Assembly (NCBI GenBank): GCA_014379045.1
Contig: JACMMK010000199.1
Location: forward strand, 1-32,305
DNA from: Burkholderiales bacterium
GTDB lineage: Bacteria > Pseudomonadota > Gammaproteobacteria > Burkholderiales > CAIKXV01
Direction: 5' to 3'
Length of the DNA: 32,305 bases
Shown here: positions 16,535-23,543 of the stretch, in pieces
Position numbering within the stretch: the first letter of the stretch is position 1
Layout of the letters: each line of letters begins with the position of its first letter
Notes under the pieces: model-generated
What the model saw: the letters and a program-made list of their open reading frames with translations, nothing else
The model's database searches: none
What the model was told of the DNA's origin: nothing
Program-made: the position numbers and the translations under genes

Positions 16535-17296
16535 TCAGCACCTGGGCCTGAGCGAACGCAGCGGACGACTGTCAGCGTGAACCGAGCTGCGCCGCACAAT
16601 GAGTTCGTCGATCTCGAGCCGGCTTATGCGGGTGCGGCCGAGTGACAGCCGGCCGATGGCGACACGTCCGATAGCAAGCGCACCGATCGCCAAAGCGCCA
16701 GTTGCCAAGGCGCCCAGCGCTGCAACGCCGAGATACGATGTCGCGGACGCGCCGGCCACTGCGCCGAGGGCGCGGGCGCCCACTGCTCTTGCACGATCCG
16801 GGTGTGAACGCCGCGTTTGCCGACCTCTGGCCCCACGCTCTTCCGTGTCAACGATCGGCATAGCTACCGCTTCCTCGAGCCCATTCGCCGCCATCACGCG
16901 AAGGGACTCGGCCAGGACTTGCGTGTCGAGATAGGCGTGGATACTGACGAGCTTGCCCCAAGCGAGGCGCACGATGTGAGTACCGTGATTCTCATAGGTT
17001 CCCCCTCCGGCTGGGGTCGCACGGTCAATCCATTCGGCGACGACAGTCATATCCCAAGGCGGCCCGCTCACACTCATCGAACTGATCTCGAAACCAAGAT
17101 CGGGGAAGAGTCGATACAAGCGCTGGAACCATGCGCGGAGACCTTCGACCGTATGGCGCGCGCCGCCCAGTGCATGATCACCGGCGAACACGTGTTCGAA
17201 ACCGGGAGCCAGCCCCTCCAGGGCGGGCTCGTAGTCGCCGTCGCTCAAGCTTGCGAAGACCTGGCGAACCTTGCGTTCGGCGATAGCGTGGAACAT
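16535..17296 (-). CDS. SnoaL-like (NTF2-fold) protein with a C-terminal period-5 repeat tail
   Basis: The protein has 253 residues. The first ~130 form a SnoaL-like polyketide-cyclase/NTF2 domain: MFHAIAERKVRQVFASLSDG, GFEHVFAGDHALGGARHTVE, WFQRLYRLFPDLGFEI and ENHGTHIVRLAWGKL. A charged, Arg-rich linker follows. Then from about residue 187 comes a five-residue repeat of the type [AS]-[IL]-[GS]-x-[LV] (ATGALAIGALAIGRVAIGR, LSLGRTRISRLEIDELIV). This is expected to form a small right-handed beta-helix or a membrane-associated ladder. GGAGGGGATCGTC precedes ATG 17296, a strong ribosome site. NTF2-fold members bind diverse small molecules; the substrate is unknown. It sits between two decayed molybdenum hydroxylase remnants. 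Confidence 0.75.
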   Translation of the reverse strand: MFHAIAERKVRQVFASLSDGDYEPALEGLAPGFEHVFAGDHALGGARHTVEGLRAWFQRLYRLFPDLGFEISSMSVSGPPWDMTVVAEWIDRATPAGGGTYENHGTHIVRLAWGKLVSIHAYLDTQVLAESLRVMAANGLEEAVAMPIVDTEERGARGRQTRRSHPDRARAVGARALGAVAGASATSYLGVAALGALATGALAIGALAIGRVAIGRLSLGRTRISRLEIDELIVRRSSVHADSRPLRSLRPRC

Positions 17297-17392
17297 GACG
17301 ATCCCCTCCGGTAAGTTGTGACATTCGAGAACACCCTTAGCTCAGTGAATCCTCGAATTCGACGTGCATCACCACGCCCGGCGAGGCCGCGG

Positions 17393-17535
17393 TTACATCA
17401 GCTTGGCGAGGGTGATCGGCAGCTCTAGCACGCGCTTGCCCGTGGCTTTGAGGATCGCGTTCGCGACGGCGGGAGCGGTGCCAGTGAGGCCGATCTCGCC
17501 AACGCCGTGTGCACCCAATGGCGCGCGACGCGCTG
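17393..17535 (-). pseudogene. C-terminal shard of a third molybdenum hydroxylase large subunit
   Basis: The minus strand reads APLGAHGVGEIGLTG, then TAPAVANAILKATGKR and LPITLAKLM, followed by TAA at 17393-17395. This is the conserved end of the xanthine dehydrogenase-family large subunit, including the catalytic Glu in GVGE, and corresponds to GVGELGICG...PITIEKLLPGL at 8473. Nothing upstream (to the right) continues the protein, so only about 45 codons remain. The wording GEIGLTGTAPA differs from both neighbouring copies, so it derives from a more distant subfamily rather than from a recent duplication. Confidence 0.8.
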
Positions 17536-17873
17536 AAGAGTATTGGTGTCCTTGGCGCCTCTTAAGCGAGTATTCATTCGCTGTCGCGCTGGTGAGGCTT
17601 GTAAAAGGAGCGGCAACGTGCTTAGCATCCTTATACCCAATAGACCCAGGTTAGTTTGTGCGTTGTCCAACATAGCGTCACCAACATTGTGCACGCAGCA
17701 GCTCTGCGTAGTGATTGCGAGCATGAACATTGAGCCTGTCGCCCAACTCGTCTGTGGGCGCGCGATGAAGCATGACCTGCCATCTCAGCCCGATCATCGT
17801 TCAGGCAACAAGCGACCCTTGGCGGCGGCAGCCCTTCGCGTTTTCCTCTTAGCGTGCACTGGCATCCCTTCGA
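17536..17873. other. Gene-poor stretch beyond the hydroxylase shard
   Basis: No motif-bearing ORF was seen, and the base composition looks less GC-rich than the flanking genes. It may hold a recombination junction, because the third hydroxylase copy ends abruptly at its left border. No inverted repeats or transposase motifs were recognised. Confidence 0.35.
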
Positions 17874-18032
17874 ATGGAGGTTCCCCATGCAACCCGCGCT
17901 TCAGAGTGGATCACGACTTTCGAGAAAGGCGGCGGAAGCGTCGTTCGGGAAGTTGCGAAGAAGAGGGAAATGTTCGCCTTGCTCAAAAATGGCATTCGGC
18001 GTTCGATGATCACCGCGGTCAATCAGTGTTAG
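17874..18032 (+). CDS. Hypothetical 52-residue ORF
   Basis: From ATG 17874 the ORF reads MEVPHATRASEWITTFEKGG, continues VVREVAKKREMFALLKNGIR and ends in TAG at 18030. The composition (balanced charged and hydrophobic residues) looks protein-like. Its TAG overlaps a GTG start at 18026. A competing 40-codon ORF starts at ATG 17887 in another frame with a good GGAGG 6 nt upstream, so which frame is translated is uncertain. It may join 18026-18256 through a frameshift. No family recognised. Confidence 0.3.
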   Translation: MEVPHATRASEWITTFEKGGGSVVREVAKKREMFALLKNGIRRSMITAVNQC

Positions 18033-18256
18033 AAACACTCCCGATCGACTCGTTGCTGTTTCTGATGCGTCTGTTCGGCGACTCGAAGCTGCCCACTCAT
18101 CGATTGTCGTCGCTCACATTCGCGTTCGAGCTCCGGCCACCCGACCGATGGGTCCCGGATGTTCGAGGAATTCCTGGCGAGTTCGTTCTGTTCGACTCCC
18201 AGTTTCGATGGACAATACTGGTCACGCACGAGGAAACCGATCTGTTTTTTTCATGA
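18026..18256 (+). CDS. Hypothetical 76-residue ORF
   Basis: From GTG 18026 the ORF reads MLETLPIDSLLFLMRLFGD, later FELRPPDRWVPDVRGIPGEF and FRWTILVTHEETDLFFS. The mix of residues looks like folded protein rather than a shadow frame. ATG 18065 is an alternative start. It overlaps the previous ORF, suggesting coupling or a frameshifted single gene of about 125 residues. No family recognised. Confidence 0.35.
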   Translation: MLETLPIDSLLFLMRLFGDSKLPTHRLSSLTFAFELRPPDRWVPDVRGIPGEFVLFDSQFRWTILVTHEETDLFFS

Positions 18257-18385
18257 CGACGCTGTTGGTGCATGGAGGAATGCGCCTCAGCAGGCTCGCG
18301 CAATAATGGTTCGCTGCGCAGCCTACATACGGGCATCCTGCATTACTCGCTCCTCCACGCTGCATCGACGCCGAAACTGTTACTC

Positions 18386-18634
18386 ATGTCGTCACTCCCG
18401 TTGTCTTGGGTCGCTTTGCTCGGACTACCCGCGGCGAGTGTTCTGATCCGCTACATCGCAGGATTCGTTTCGCGAGGCTATTGCAAACGGCGTGACGGGG
18501 TCTCGCGAATCCATCGAACACGCGAACCGCTCGCGTTCTGGTTTGAAGTGGGTGCGTGCAGTGTGCTCGCAATCCTTGCACTGCTCTGCTCGGGTTATGG
18601 CGCTTGGAACATTCTTCAGAGTTCTCAGCTGTAG
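18386..18634 (+). CDS. Hypothetical small two-helix membrane protein
   Basis: The ORF encodes 82 residues. A first helix (LPLSWVALLGLPAASVLIRY) is followed by a basic loop with Cys (SRGYCKRRDG), and a second helix (ACSVLAILALLCSGYGAWN) lies near the C-terminus. No ribosome site is evident before ATG 18386. It is similar in style, but not obviously in sequence, to the small membrane ORFs at 8010-8350. Function unknown. Confidence 0.4.
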   Translation: MSSLPLSWVALLGLPAASVLIRYIAGFVSRGYCKRRDGVSRIHRTREPLAFWFEVGACSVLAILALLCSGYGAWNILQSSQL

Positions 18635-18797
18635 CTGCCACGCATGACGAGAACGGTTACCGAGGTCTACCTGTGGCCGGTTCGTTGTTCTTGACGCTCG
18701 GTTAGGCCGTGAATAAATCAGATGCCCGCGGGAATCCATCACGCCTTCGTGATCGACGCATCGATGCAAGCATTGCGTCGGCCCCCTTCGCCGCGTC

Positions 18798-19385
18798 GTG
18801 AACGGTCTCCTCACACCCGTCGCTGTACTCCTCTGGCGCAGGCTAGATCAGCCGGGTCACGACTGTTGTCGTCTGTTTCGGTCGCCGAACGGATGGCGCC
18901 TCGTCGGCACCGCCATTTTTCAAGAGGCCGGACAGGCGTGCAACCTTGCGTACGAAGTCGTCACCGATTCGATGTGGTGCACGCATCGCGCGCAGATTTC
19001 AGGCTTCCACGGTCGGAAAGCGATCGAGATCCGTATTCGTCGTATTCGTAACATTCGCAGCGCTGATTCGACTCGATGGCGCGTGGGCGACGAAGAACAC
19101 GCGATGTCCGCGAACTGCCTCGATCTCGATCTCGGCTTCACGCCTGCCACGAACATGATCGCCATCCGTCGGCTCAGGCTGAAAGTGGGTGAGCGTGGCG
19201 ACGCGCCGGCGGCCTGGCTTACGCTCCCCGACCTGAAACTCCGCACCCTTCCTCAAACCTACACGCGCTCGGGCAAGTCGGACTACCGATACGAAGCGCC
19301 GAGCGAAGGGTATCGAGGCACCTTGCAAGTCTCGCGGATCGGCGCCGTCATCAAGTATCCGGGCCTCTTCAGCATCGTCGAGTGA
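18798..19385 (+). CDS. Putative glycolipid-binding domain protein
   Basis: The protein has 195 residues from GTG 18798; a TGA lies in frame about 50 nt upstream and no ATG intervenes. It matches the putative glycolipid-binding family throughout: LLWRRLDQPGHDCCRL at the start, GWRLVGTAIFQEAGQACNLAYEV, CLDLDLGFTPATNMIAIRRL in the middle, then APAAWLTLPDLKLRTLPQTY and a C-terminus with YPGLFSIVE. The length is normal. The fold is a single beta-barrel-like module thought, from structural work on homologues, to bind glycolipids; the cellular role is not known. It stands alone between small hypothetical ORFs and a convergent Bug gene. Confidence 0.85.
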   Translation: MNGLLTPVAVLLWRRLDQPGHDCCRLFRSPNGWRLVGTAIFQEAGQACNLAYEVVTDSMWCTHRAQISGFHGRKAIEIRIRRIRNIRSADSTRWRVGDEEHAMSANCLDLDLGFTPATNMIAIRRLRLKVGERGDAPAAWLTLPDLKLRTLPQTYTRSGKSDYRYEAPSEGYRGTLQVSRIGAVIKYPGLFSIVE

Positions 19386-19509
19386 AGCCCCGCTACCATG
19401 CGGCCTACTGCGCGCCGCGCCGCGCGCGCTTGCTTCTGCCGGCTCAAGATCGCTGCCACGGGGCGCCGTGCCACAGAGTCAGCCGGTGTCTACCGCGGAG
19501 TGAAGGCGG

Positions 19510-20508
19510 CTAGTCGATCTTCGCGCCGGACTCCTTCACGACCGTCGCCCACTTGCGCACCTCTTCGCGAATCAACGCCGCATACTCTGCAGGGGTGCCG
19601 GTCTTCGGCTCGGCCCCCTGCTCGCTCAGCGACTGGCGAATCGCCGGGTCCGCCATCACGCTCAGCACGGCCGCGTTGATTCGGTCGACGAGCGCCGGCG
19701 CCAGCCCCGGCGGCCCGACCAACCCGAAGACCCCGCTCGCGTCGTAACCCGGCACGCCCGACGCGGTGATCGTCGGCACGTCGGGCAATGCCGCAATGCG
19801 CGCACCGGTGCTCACGCCGAGCGCCCGGACCTTGCCGGCCTTCACGTTCGCCACCGCCGACGGTGCGGTCGCGAACGACGCCGAGACGTGCCCCGCCATC
19901 AGGTCGGTCATCGCCGGCGGCCCGCCCTTGTACGGCACATGCAGCATGCTGGTGCGGGTCATCGTCTTGAACAGCTCCGCGGCGAGATGCGGCTGGCTGC
20001 CGTTGCCGGCCGAACTGTAGGCGAGTTCGCCCGGGCGCTTCTTCAGCAGCGCGATGAACTCCCGGACATTCGTCGCCGGCACCGACGGGTGGACGACCAG
20101 CACCTGCGCGGTCTCGGCCACCGTGACGATCGGCGTGAAATCCTTCAGCGGATCGTACGAGAGCTTCGGGTACAGGCTCGCGTTGATGCTGTGGACTGTC
20201 GAGGCCATGAACAGCGTGTAGCCGTCGGCGGGCGAGCGCATCGCCTGTTCCGCGCCGATATTGGCACCACCGCCGGGCCGGTTGTCGACGATCACCGCCT
20301 GCTTCCAGTCCTTGGCCAGACGCTGGCCGATGATGCGCACGATGATGTCGGTCGTGCCGCCCGGCGGGAACGGTACGATGATGCGTACCGGCTTGCTCGG
20401 AAACTCCTGCGCCGATGCGACCGTGACGACCGTGCCGGCCGCACCCACGATACCCATCGCAAAGACCGCGACGCAGCGCGGCGCGAATGCGCTCGAAACT
20501 ACTCTCAT
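19510..20508 (-). CDS. Bug/TctC family periplasmic substrate-binding protein
   Basis: The protein has 332 residues from ATG 20508, which follows GGAGGGGGAATCG; the longer reading to 20622 adds an Arg-rich non-family leader. The signal peptide spans roughly residues 1-34 and ends ASAQ. Canonical motifs: EFPSKPVRIIVPFPPGGTTD, NRPGGGANIG, SPADGYTLFMAS, HVPYKGGPPAMTDLMAG. It resembles the Bug protein at 21387 in the 'SINxSLY.KxxYDPxKDF' segment, suggesting an older duplication flanking the racemase-like gene. The start lies 42 nt after the racemase stop, so the two are probably co-transcribed. No TctAB partner is in the window. Confidence 0.92.
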   Translation of the reverse strand: MRVVSSAFAPRCVAVFAMGIVGAAGTVVTVASAQEFPSKPVRIIVPFPPGGTTDIIVRIIGQRLAKDWKQAVIVDNRPGGGANIGAEQAMRSPADGYTLFMASTVHSINASLYPKLSYDPLKDFTPIVTVAETAQVLVVHPSVPATNVREFIALLKKRPGELAYSSAGNGSQPHLAAELFKTMTRTSMLHVPYKGGPPAMTDLMAGHVSASFATAPSAVANVKAGKVRALGVSTGARIAALPDVPTITASGVPGYDASGVFGLVGPPGLAPALVDRINAAVLSVMADPAIRQSLSEQGAEPKTGTPAEYAALIREEVRKWATVVKESGAKID

Positions 20509-20549
20509 CGATTCCCCCTCCGGTGCACTGCCGTTGTTCGATTCGTGCC

Positions 20550-21251
20550 TCACGCGTCGACGAACAGTCTCCCCGCGCCGGCGATCGTGCGTGTGTCGCC
20601 GATGTGCCGCAACGTGCCCCACAGCGCCGCCTGATTGCTGGTGACGGTCGGGCGTCGTATGTCCCGCTCGACCTCGTCGATGATGTCGAGCGTACGGAAG
20701 TTCGAACAGCTGATGAACAGCGCCTCGGTCTCGGGGCGCATCACTTCGAGCGCGAGCGCCTTCACCTTGTCGGTGCTGATGCTCCCGTGCGCCTGCGTGC
20801 CCAGGCCCTTCATCGCGACAATGTCGAAGCCCGCGGCCTCGAGATACCCGCGCAACTTCTCGTTGAGCCAGGGCTCGTAGGGCGAAGCCACGCTGATGCG
20901 TCGCGCGCCCAGCGCGCGCAGCGCCTGCACGATGGAGGCCGACGAAGTCACCGTCGGGATGCCGGTGCCTTGCGCGAGCGCAGCGGCCATCGCGACGTCC
21001 TGCTCAGGAGACTTCAGGAAACCGCTCGCGGTACAGCCGTGGCAGATCGCACGGACTTTCGCGTGCGCCACCAGTTCCGCGGCCGCTGGCGCCTGCGTCG
21101 TGAGCCATGCGAGATCCGCCTCGGTGTCGGCGGTATGGCGGATGCGCTGCGAATGCACCGAGACCGCCTCCCCGCACATCCGCTGCCACTCGTACTCCAT
21201 CACCGTGTTCCACGATGGCACGATGATTCCCAGCTTGAGGTCCCAGCTCAT
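20550..21251 (-). CDS. Second Asp/Glu racemase superfamily enzyme (maleate isomerase-like)
   Basis: The protein has 233 residues, shorter than the paralogue at 1234 (266). It opens LKLGIIVPSWNTVMEYEW and keeps both cysteine motifs, HGCTASGF (Cys73) and ISCSNF (Cys182), plus VASPYEPW and VTSNQAALW near the C-terminus, where the first copy has VTSNQACFW. Isomerisation, racemisation or decarboxylation of a dicarboxylate is expected from the family; the substrate is unknown. It lies between two Bug binding proteins on the same strand. Upstream of its start is the 78-bp hairpin repeat (21289-21366), which would be in its 5' leader if co-transcribed. Confidence 0.87.
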   Translation of the reverse strand: MSWDLKLGIIVPSWNTVMEYEWQRMCGEAVSVHSQRIRHTADTEADLAWLTTQAPAAAELVAHAKVRAICHGCTASGFLKSPEQDVAMAAALAQGTGIPTVTSSASIVQALRALGARRISVASPYEPWLNEKLRGYLEAAGFDIVAMKGLGTQAHGSISTDKVKALALEVMRPETEALFISCSNFRTLDIIDEVERDIRRPTVTSNQAALWGTLRHIGDTRTIAGAGRLFVDA

Positions 21252-21288
21252 CGTTTCTCTCCGACGTCCCGGATCGAAGCATCGCCAC

Positions 21289-21366
21289 GGACGATGAGTG
21301 AGCCCGACTCGACTACGCCGATCCCGTCACCTGACAGGTGACGGGTCCCCCGCGGCGAGCCTCGCG
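21289..21366 (-). repeat. 78-bp intergenic repeat with perfect hairpin, copy 1
   Basis: About 68 of 78 positions match 27531-27608 without gaps. The centre (21323-21345) is a perfect 11-bp palindromic stem, CCCGTCACCTG and CAGGTGACGGG on the minus strand, with one base between. The differences from copy 2 inside this part fall only in the loop. The copy lies between the stop of the Bug gene (21387) and the start of the racemase-like gene (21251), in the same orientation relative to transcription as copy 2. It resembles a REP-type or RNA-structural element. No coding function. Confidence 0.85.
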
Positions 21367-21386
21367 TGCGCATCGTGTCCCCGTCC

Positions 21387-22364
21387 TCAGTCCGCCCGCG
21401 CCTTCGAATCGCGCACGACCTTGGCCCAGCGCGCGATCTCCGAAGCAAGGTAACTCGCGAAAAACTCCGGCGATTCGGCGAGCGGGTCCGCGCCCATCTG
21501 CGCCAGACGCTCTCGAAACTCGGGCTTCTGCACCGACTTCACCGCGACCGTGTTGAGCGTGTTGATGACCTCGCGCGGCGTGGCGGCCGGCACCAGTATG
21601 CCGTACCACGTCTCGGTCACGAAACCCGGCAGGCCACCCTCGACCATCGTGGGCAGGTTGGGCAACAACGGCGATCGTTTGGCGCTCGTGATGCCCAGTG
21701 CGCGCACGCGACCCGCGCTCATCAGCGGTTGCGCCGAAGGGATGTTGTTGAACGCGAAGTCCACTTCGCCGCTGGCGAGCCCAGCGAGTGAAGGCGCACT
21801 GCCTTTGTACGGCACATGCGTCATGCCCGATCCGATCATCACGTTCAGCATCTCACCGGACAGATGCTGAGAACTGCCGACTCCGGACGATGAATAGTTC
21901 AGCCGGCCCGGGTTCTTCTTCGCCACCGCGATGAATTCCTTGACGGTCTTCGCGGGAAACGACGGATGTACCAGCAGCAGATTCGGGCTGGTTGCGAAGA
22001 TCGCCACCGGCGCAAAATCCTTGACCGGGTCGTAGTTGATCTTCGAGTACAGACTGACATTGATGCTGTGCGCGGCCGAGCTCATGAACACCGTGTAGCC
22101 GTCGGCCGGCTGGCGCGCGACGTATTCGGCCGCGATGTTCTGCGCGGCCCCCGCCCGGTTCTCGACCACCACCTGTTGACCCAGCGCTTCGGTGATCTGC
22201 TGCGCCATCAGCCGACCCATGATGTCGCTGCCGCCGCCCGGGGCATAGCCGATGATCATGCGGATCGGCTTGATCGGATACTTCGTGCCAGGAGCCTGGG
22301 CGTGGGCCACGTGCCAGGCCGTCATGAGACCGATCAGCAACGCGCTGCGGGCAAACGGATTCAT
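21387..22364 (-). CDS. Bug/TctC family periplasmic substrate-binding protein
   Basis: The protein has 325 residues. GGAGGAGAGCGT precedes ATG 22364. The signal peptide is short and clean (SALLIGLMTAWHVAHA). Motifs: YPIKPIRMIIGYAPGGGSD, ENRAGAAQNIA, QPADGYTVFMSS, HVPYKGSAPSLAGLASG, and a C-terminal half with WYGILVPAATP. It is the nearest relative in the window of the Bug protein at 19510. It is orphan with respect to a TctAB permease. It is followed by the hairpin repeat and the racemase-like gene, and preceded by another Bug gene 76 nt upstream, so the three may form one operon. Confidence 0.93.
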   Translation of the reverse strand: MNPFARSALLIGLMTAWHVAHAQAPGTKYPIKPIRMIIGYAPGGGSDIMGRLMAQQITEALGQQVVVENRAGAAQNIAAEYVARQPADGYTVFMSSAAHSINVSLYSKINYDPVKDFAPVAIFATSPNLLLVHPSFPAKTVKEFIAVAKKNPGRLNYSSSGVGSSQHLSGEMLNVMIGSGMTHVPYKGSAPSLAGLASGEVDFAFNNIPSAQPLMSAGRVRALGITSAKRSPLLPNLPTMVEGGLPGFVTETWYGILVPAATPREVINTLNTVAVKSVQKPEFRERLAQMGADPLAESPEFFASYLASEIARWAKVVRDSKARAD

Positions 22365-22440
22365 ACGCTCTCCTCCGGACTTTTCTTATGGGTACCGCAG
22401 GTCGATGCTACCTCGACAATTTCATGCTGCGCACAGCGTG

Positions 22441-23418
22441 TCACTCCGTCTGGATCCGCGCATCGACGATCGTCTGCCGCCAGCGCTTGAGTTCCGACTC
22501 GATCATGCGCTGGAACTGCCCCGGCACCTGGACCGCCGGCTCCAGACCCGTGTTGGAAAGCCGCTCGCGCACGTCCGCCTGGGCGAGCGCGCGTCCAATC
22601 TCGTCGTACAGGCGTTGCAACACCGGGCGCGGCGTTCCCATCGGTGCCACCACCCCGTACCAGTTGGTGACGACAACGTCGTAACCGAGTTCGGTCAGCG
22701 TCGGCACGTTCGCGAGTGCGGCGCTGCGCTGCGTCGAGGTCACCACGAGCGGACGCAAACGGTTGGTCTGGACGAACTGCAGCGAGCCGCCGAGGCCGAT
22801 GAAGGTCGCCTGGATCTGGCCGGCGACGGTATCGTTCAGCGCGGGCCCCCCGCCCTTGTACGGAATGTGATTCAGATCGAGCCCGGCCTTGACCTTGAAC
22901 AGTTCGAGCGTCAGATGCAGACCACCGCCGTTGCCCGAGGACCCGACATTGAGCTTGCCGGGTTGCGCTTTCGCCAGCGCGATGAACTCCTTGATATTGG
23001 TGGCGGGCACCCCCGGGTGCACCATCAGCACGTACGGTGTCTCGGCGATCAAGGCGACGCCGACGAAACGCTGCACCGGGTCGGCCGGCGGTTGCTTGCG
23101 GTAATACGCGCTGTTGATCGTCAGCGCGAGATCGGCGAGCAGCAACGTGTAGCCATCCGGCGCCGAACGCGCGACCAGATCGGTACCGAGCATGCTCGCC
23201 GCGCCCGGACGATTGTCGACGACGACCGATTGGCCGAGCAGATCCGACAGCTTCTGTCCGATGATGCGGCCGGTCACGTCCGAGCCGCCGCCCGGCGCGA
23301 ACGGCACCACGAGACGGATCGGACGATTCGGCCACGTCTCGGCAGCGAGCGCGTAGGTCCCCGATGTGCCGAGGATCGACCCCACGACCAGACCCACACC
23401 GCAAACCGTTGCGCGCAT
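22441..23418 (-). CDS. Bug/TctC family periplasmic substrate-binding protein
   Basis: The protein has 325 residues from ATG 23418, with GGAG about 9 nt upstream; ATG 23460 would add 14 residues. The signal peptide (VGLVVGSILGTSGTYALAA) leads to ETWPNRPIRLVVPFAPGGGSD, then NRPGAASMLG, SAPDGYTLLLAD, HIPYKGGGPALND and NWYGVVAPMGTP. It is more divergent than the other two in this cluster and carries an unusual YYRKQPPADPV insertion where they have a YDPxKDF segment. Downstream of it are two further Bug genes and the racemase-like enzyme; upstream, 125 nt away, ends the AcuI-type reductase. Confidence 0.92.
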   Translation of the reverse strand: MRATVCGVGLVVGSILGTSGTYALAAETWPNRPIRLVVPFAPGGGSDVTGRIIGQKLSDLLGQSVVVDNRPGAASMLGTDLVARSAPDGYTLLLADLALTINSAYYRKQPPADPVQRFVGVALIAETPYVLMVHPGVPATNIKEFIALAKAQPGKLNVGSSGNGGGLHLTLELFKVKAGLDLNHIPYKGGGPALNDTVAGQIQATFIGLGGSLQFVQTNRLRPLVVTSTQRSAALANVPTLTELGYDVVVTNWYGVVAPMGTPRPVLQRLYDEIGRALAQADVRERLSNTGLEPAVQVPGQFQRMIESELKRWRQTIVDARIQTE

Positions 23419-23543
23419 CAAGGAGACTCCAGCGTTCAGCAGCGTTGCGCATCGACCCATGGTTCGTTCGCCACGCCGCATCGTGTCAGGCGCTGCATCC
23501 TGCACCGCCCTGAACGGGTGCAAGGCCTGGCATGCGCGCGTCG

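Noticed and set aside
16163-19385. Sparse zone considered as an insertion sequence or defence island
   Set aside because: No transposase, integrase, nuclease or toxin-antitoxin motifs and no terminal inverted repeats were found; only remnants and small ORFs are visible.
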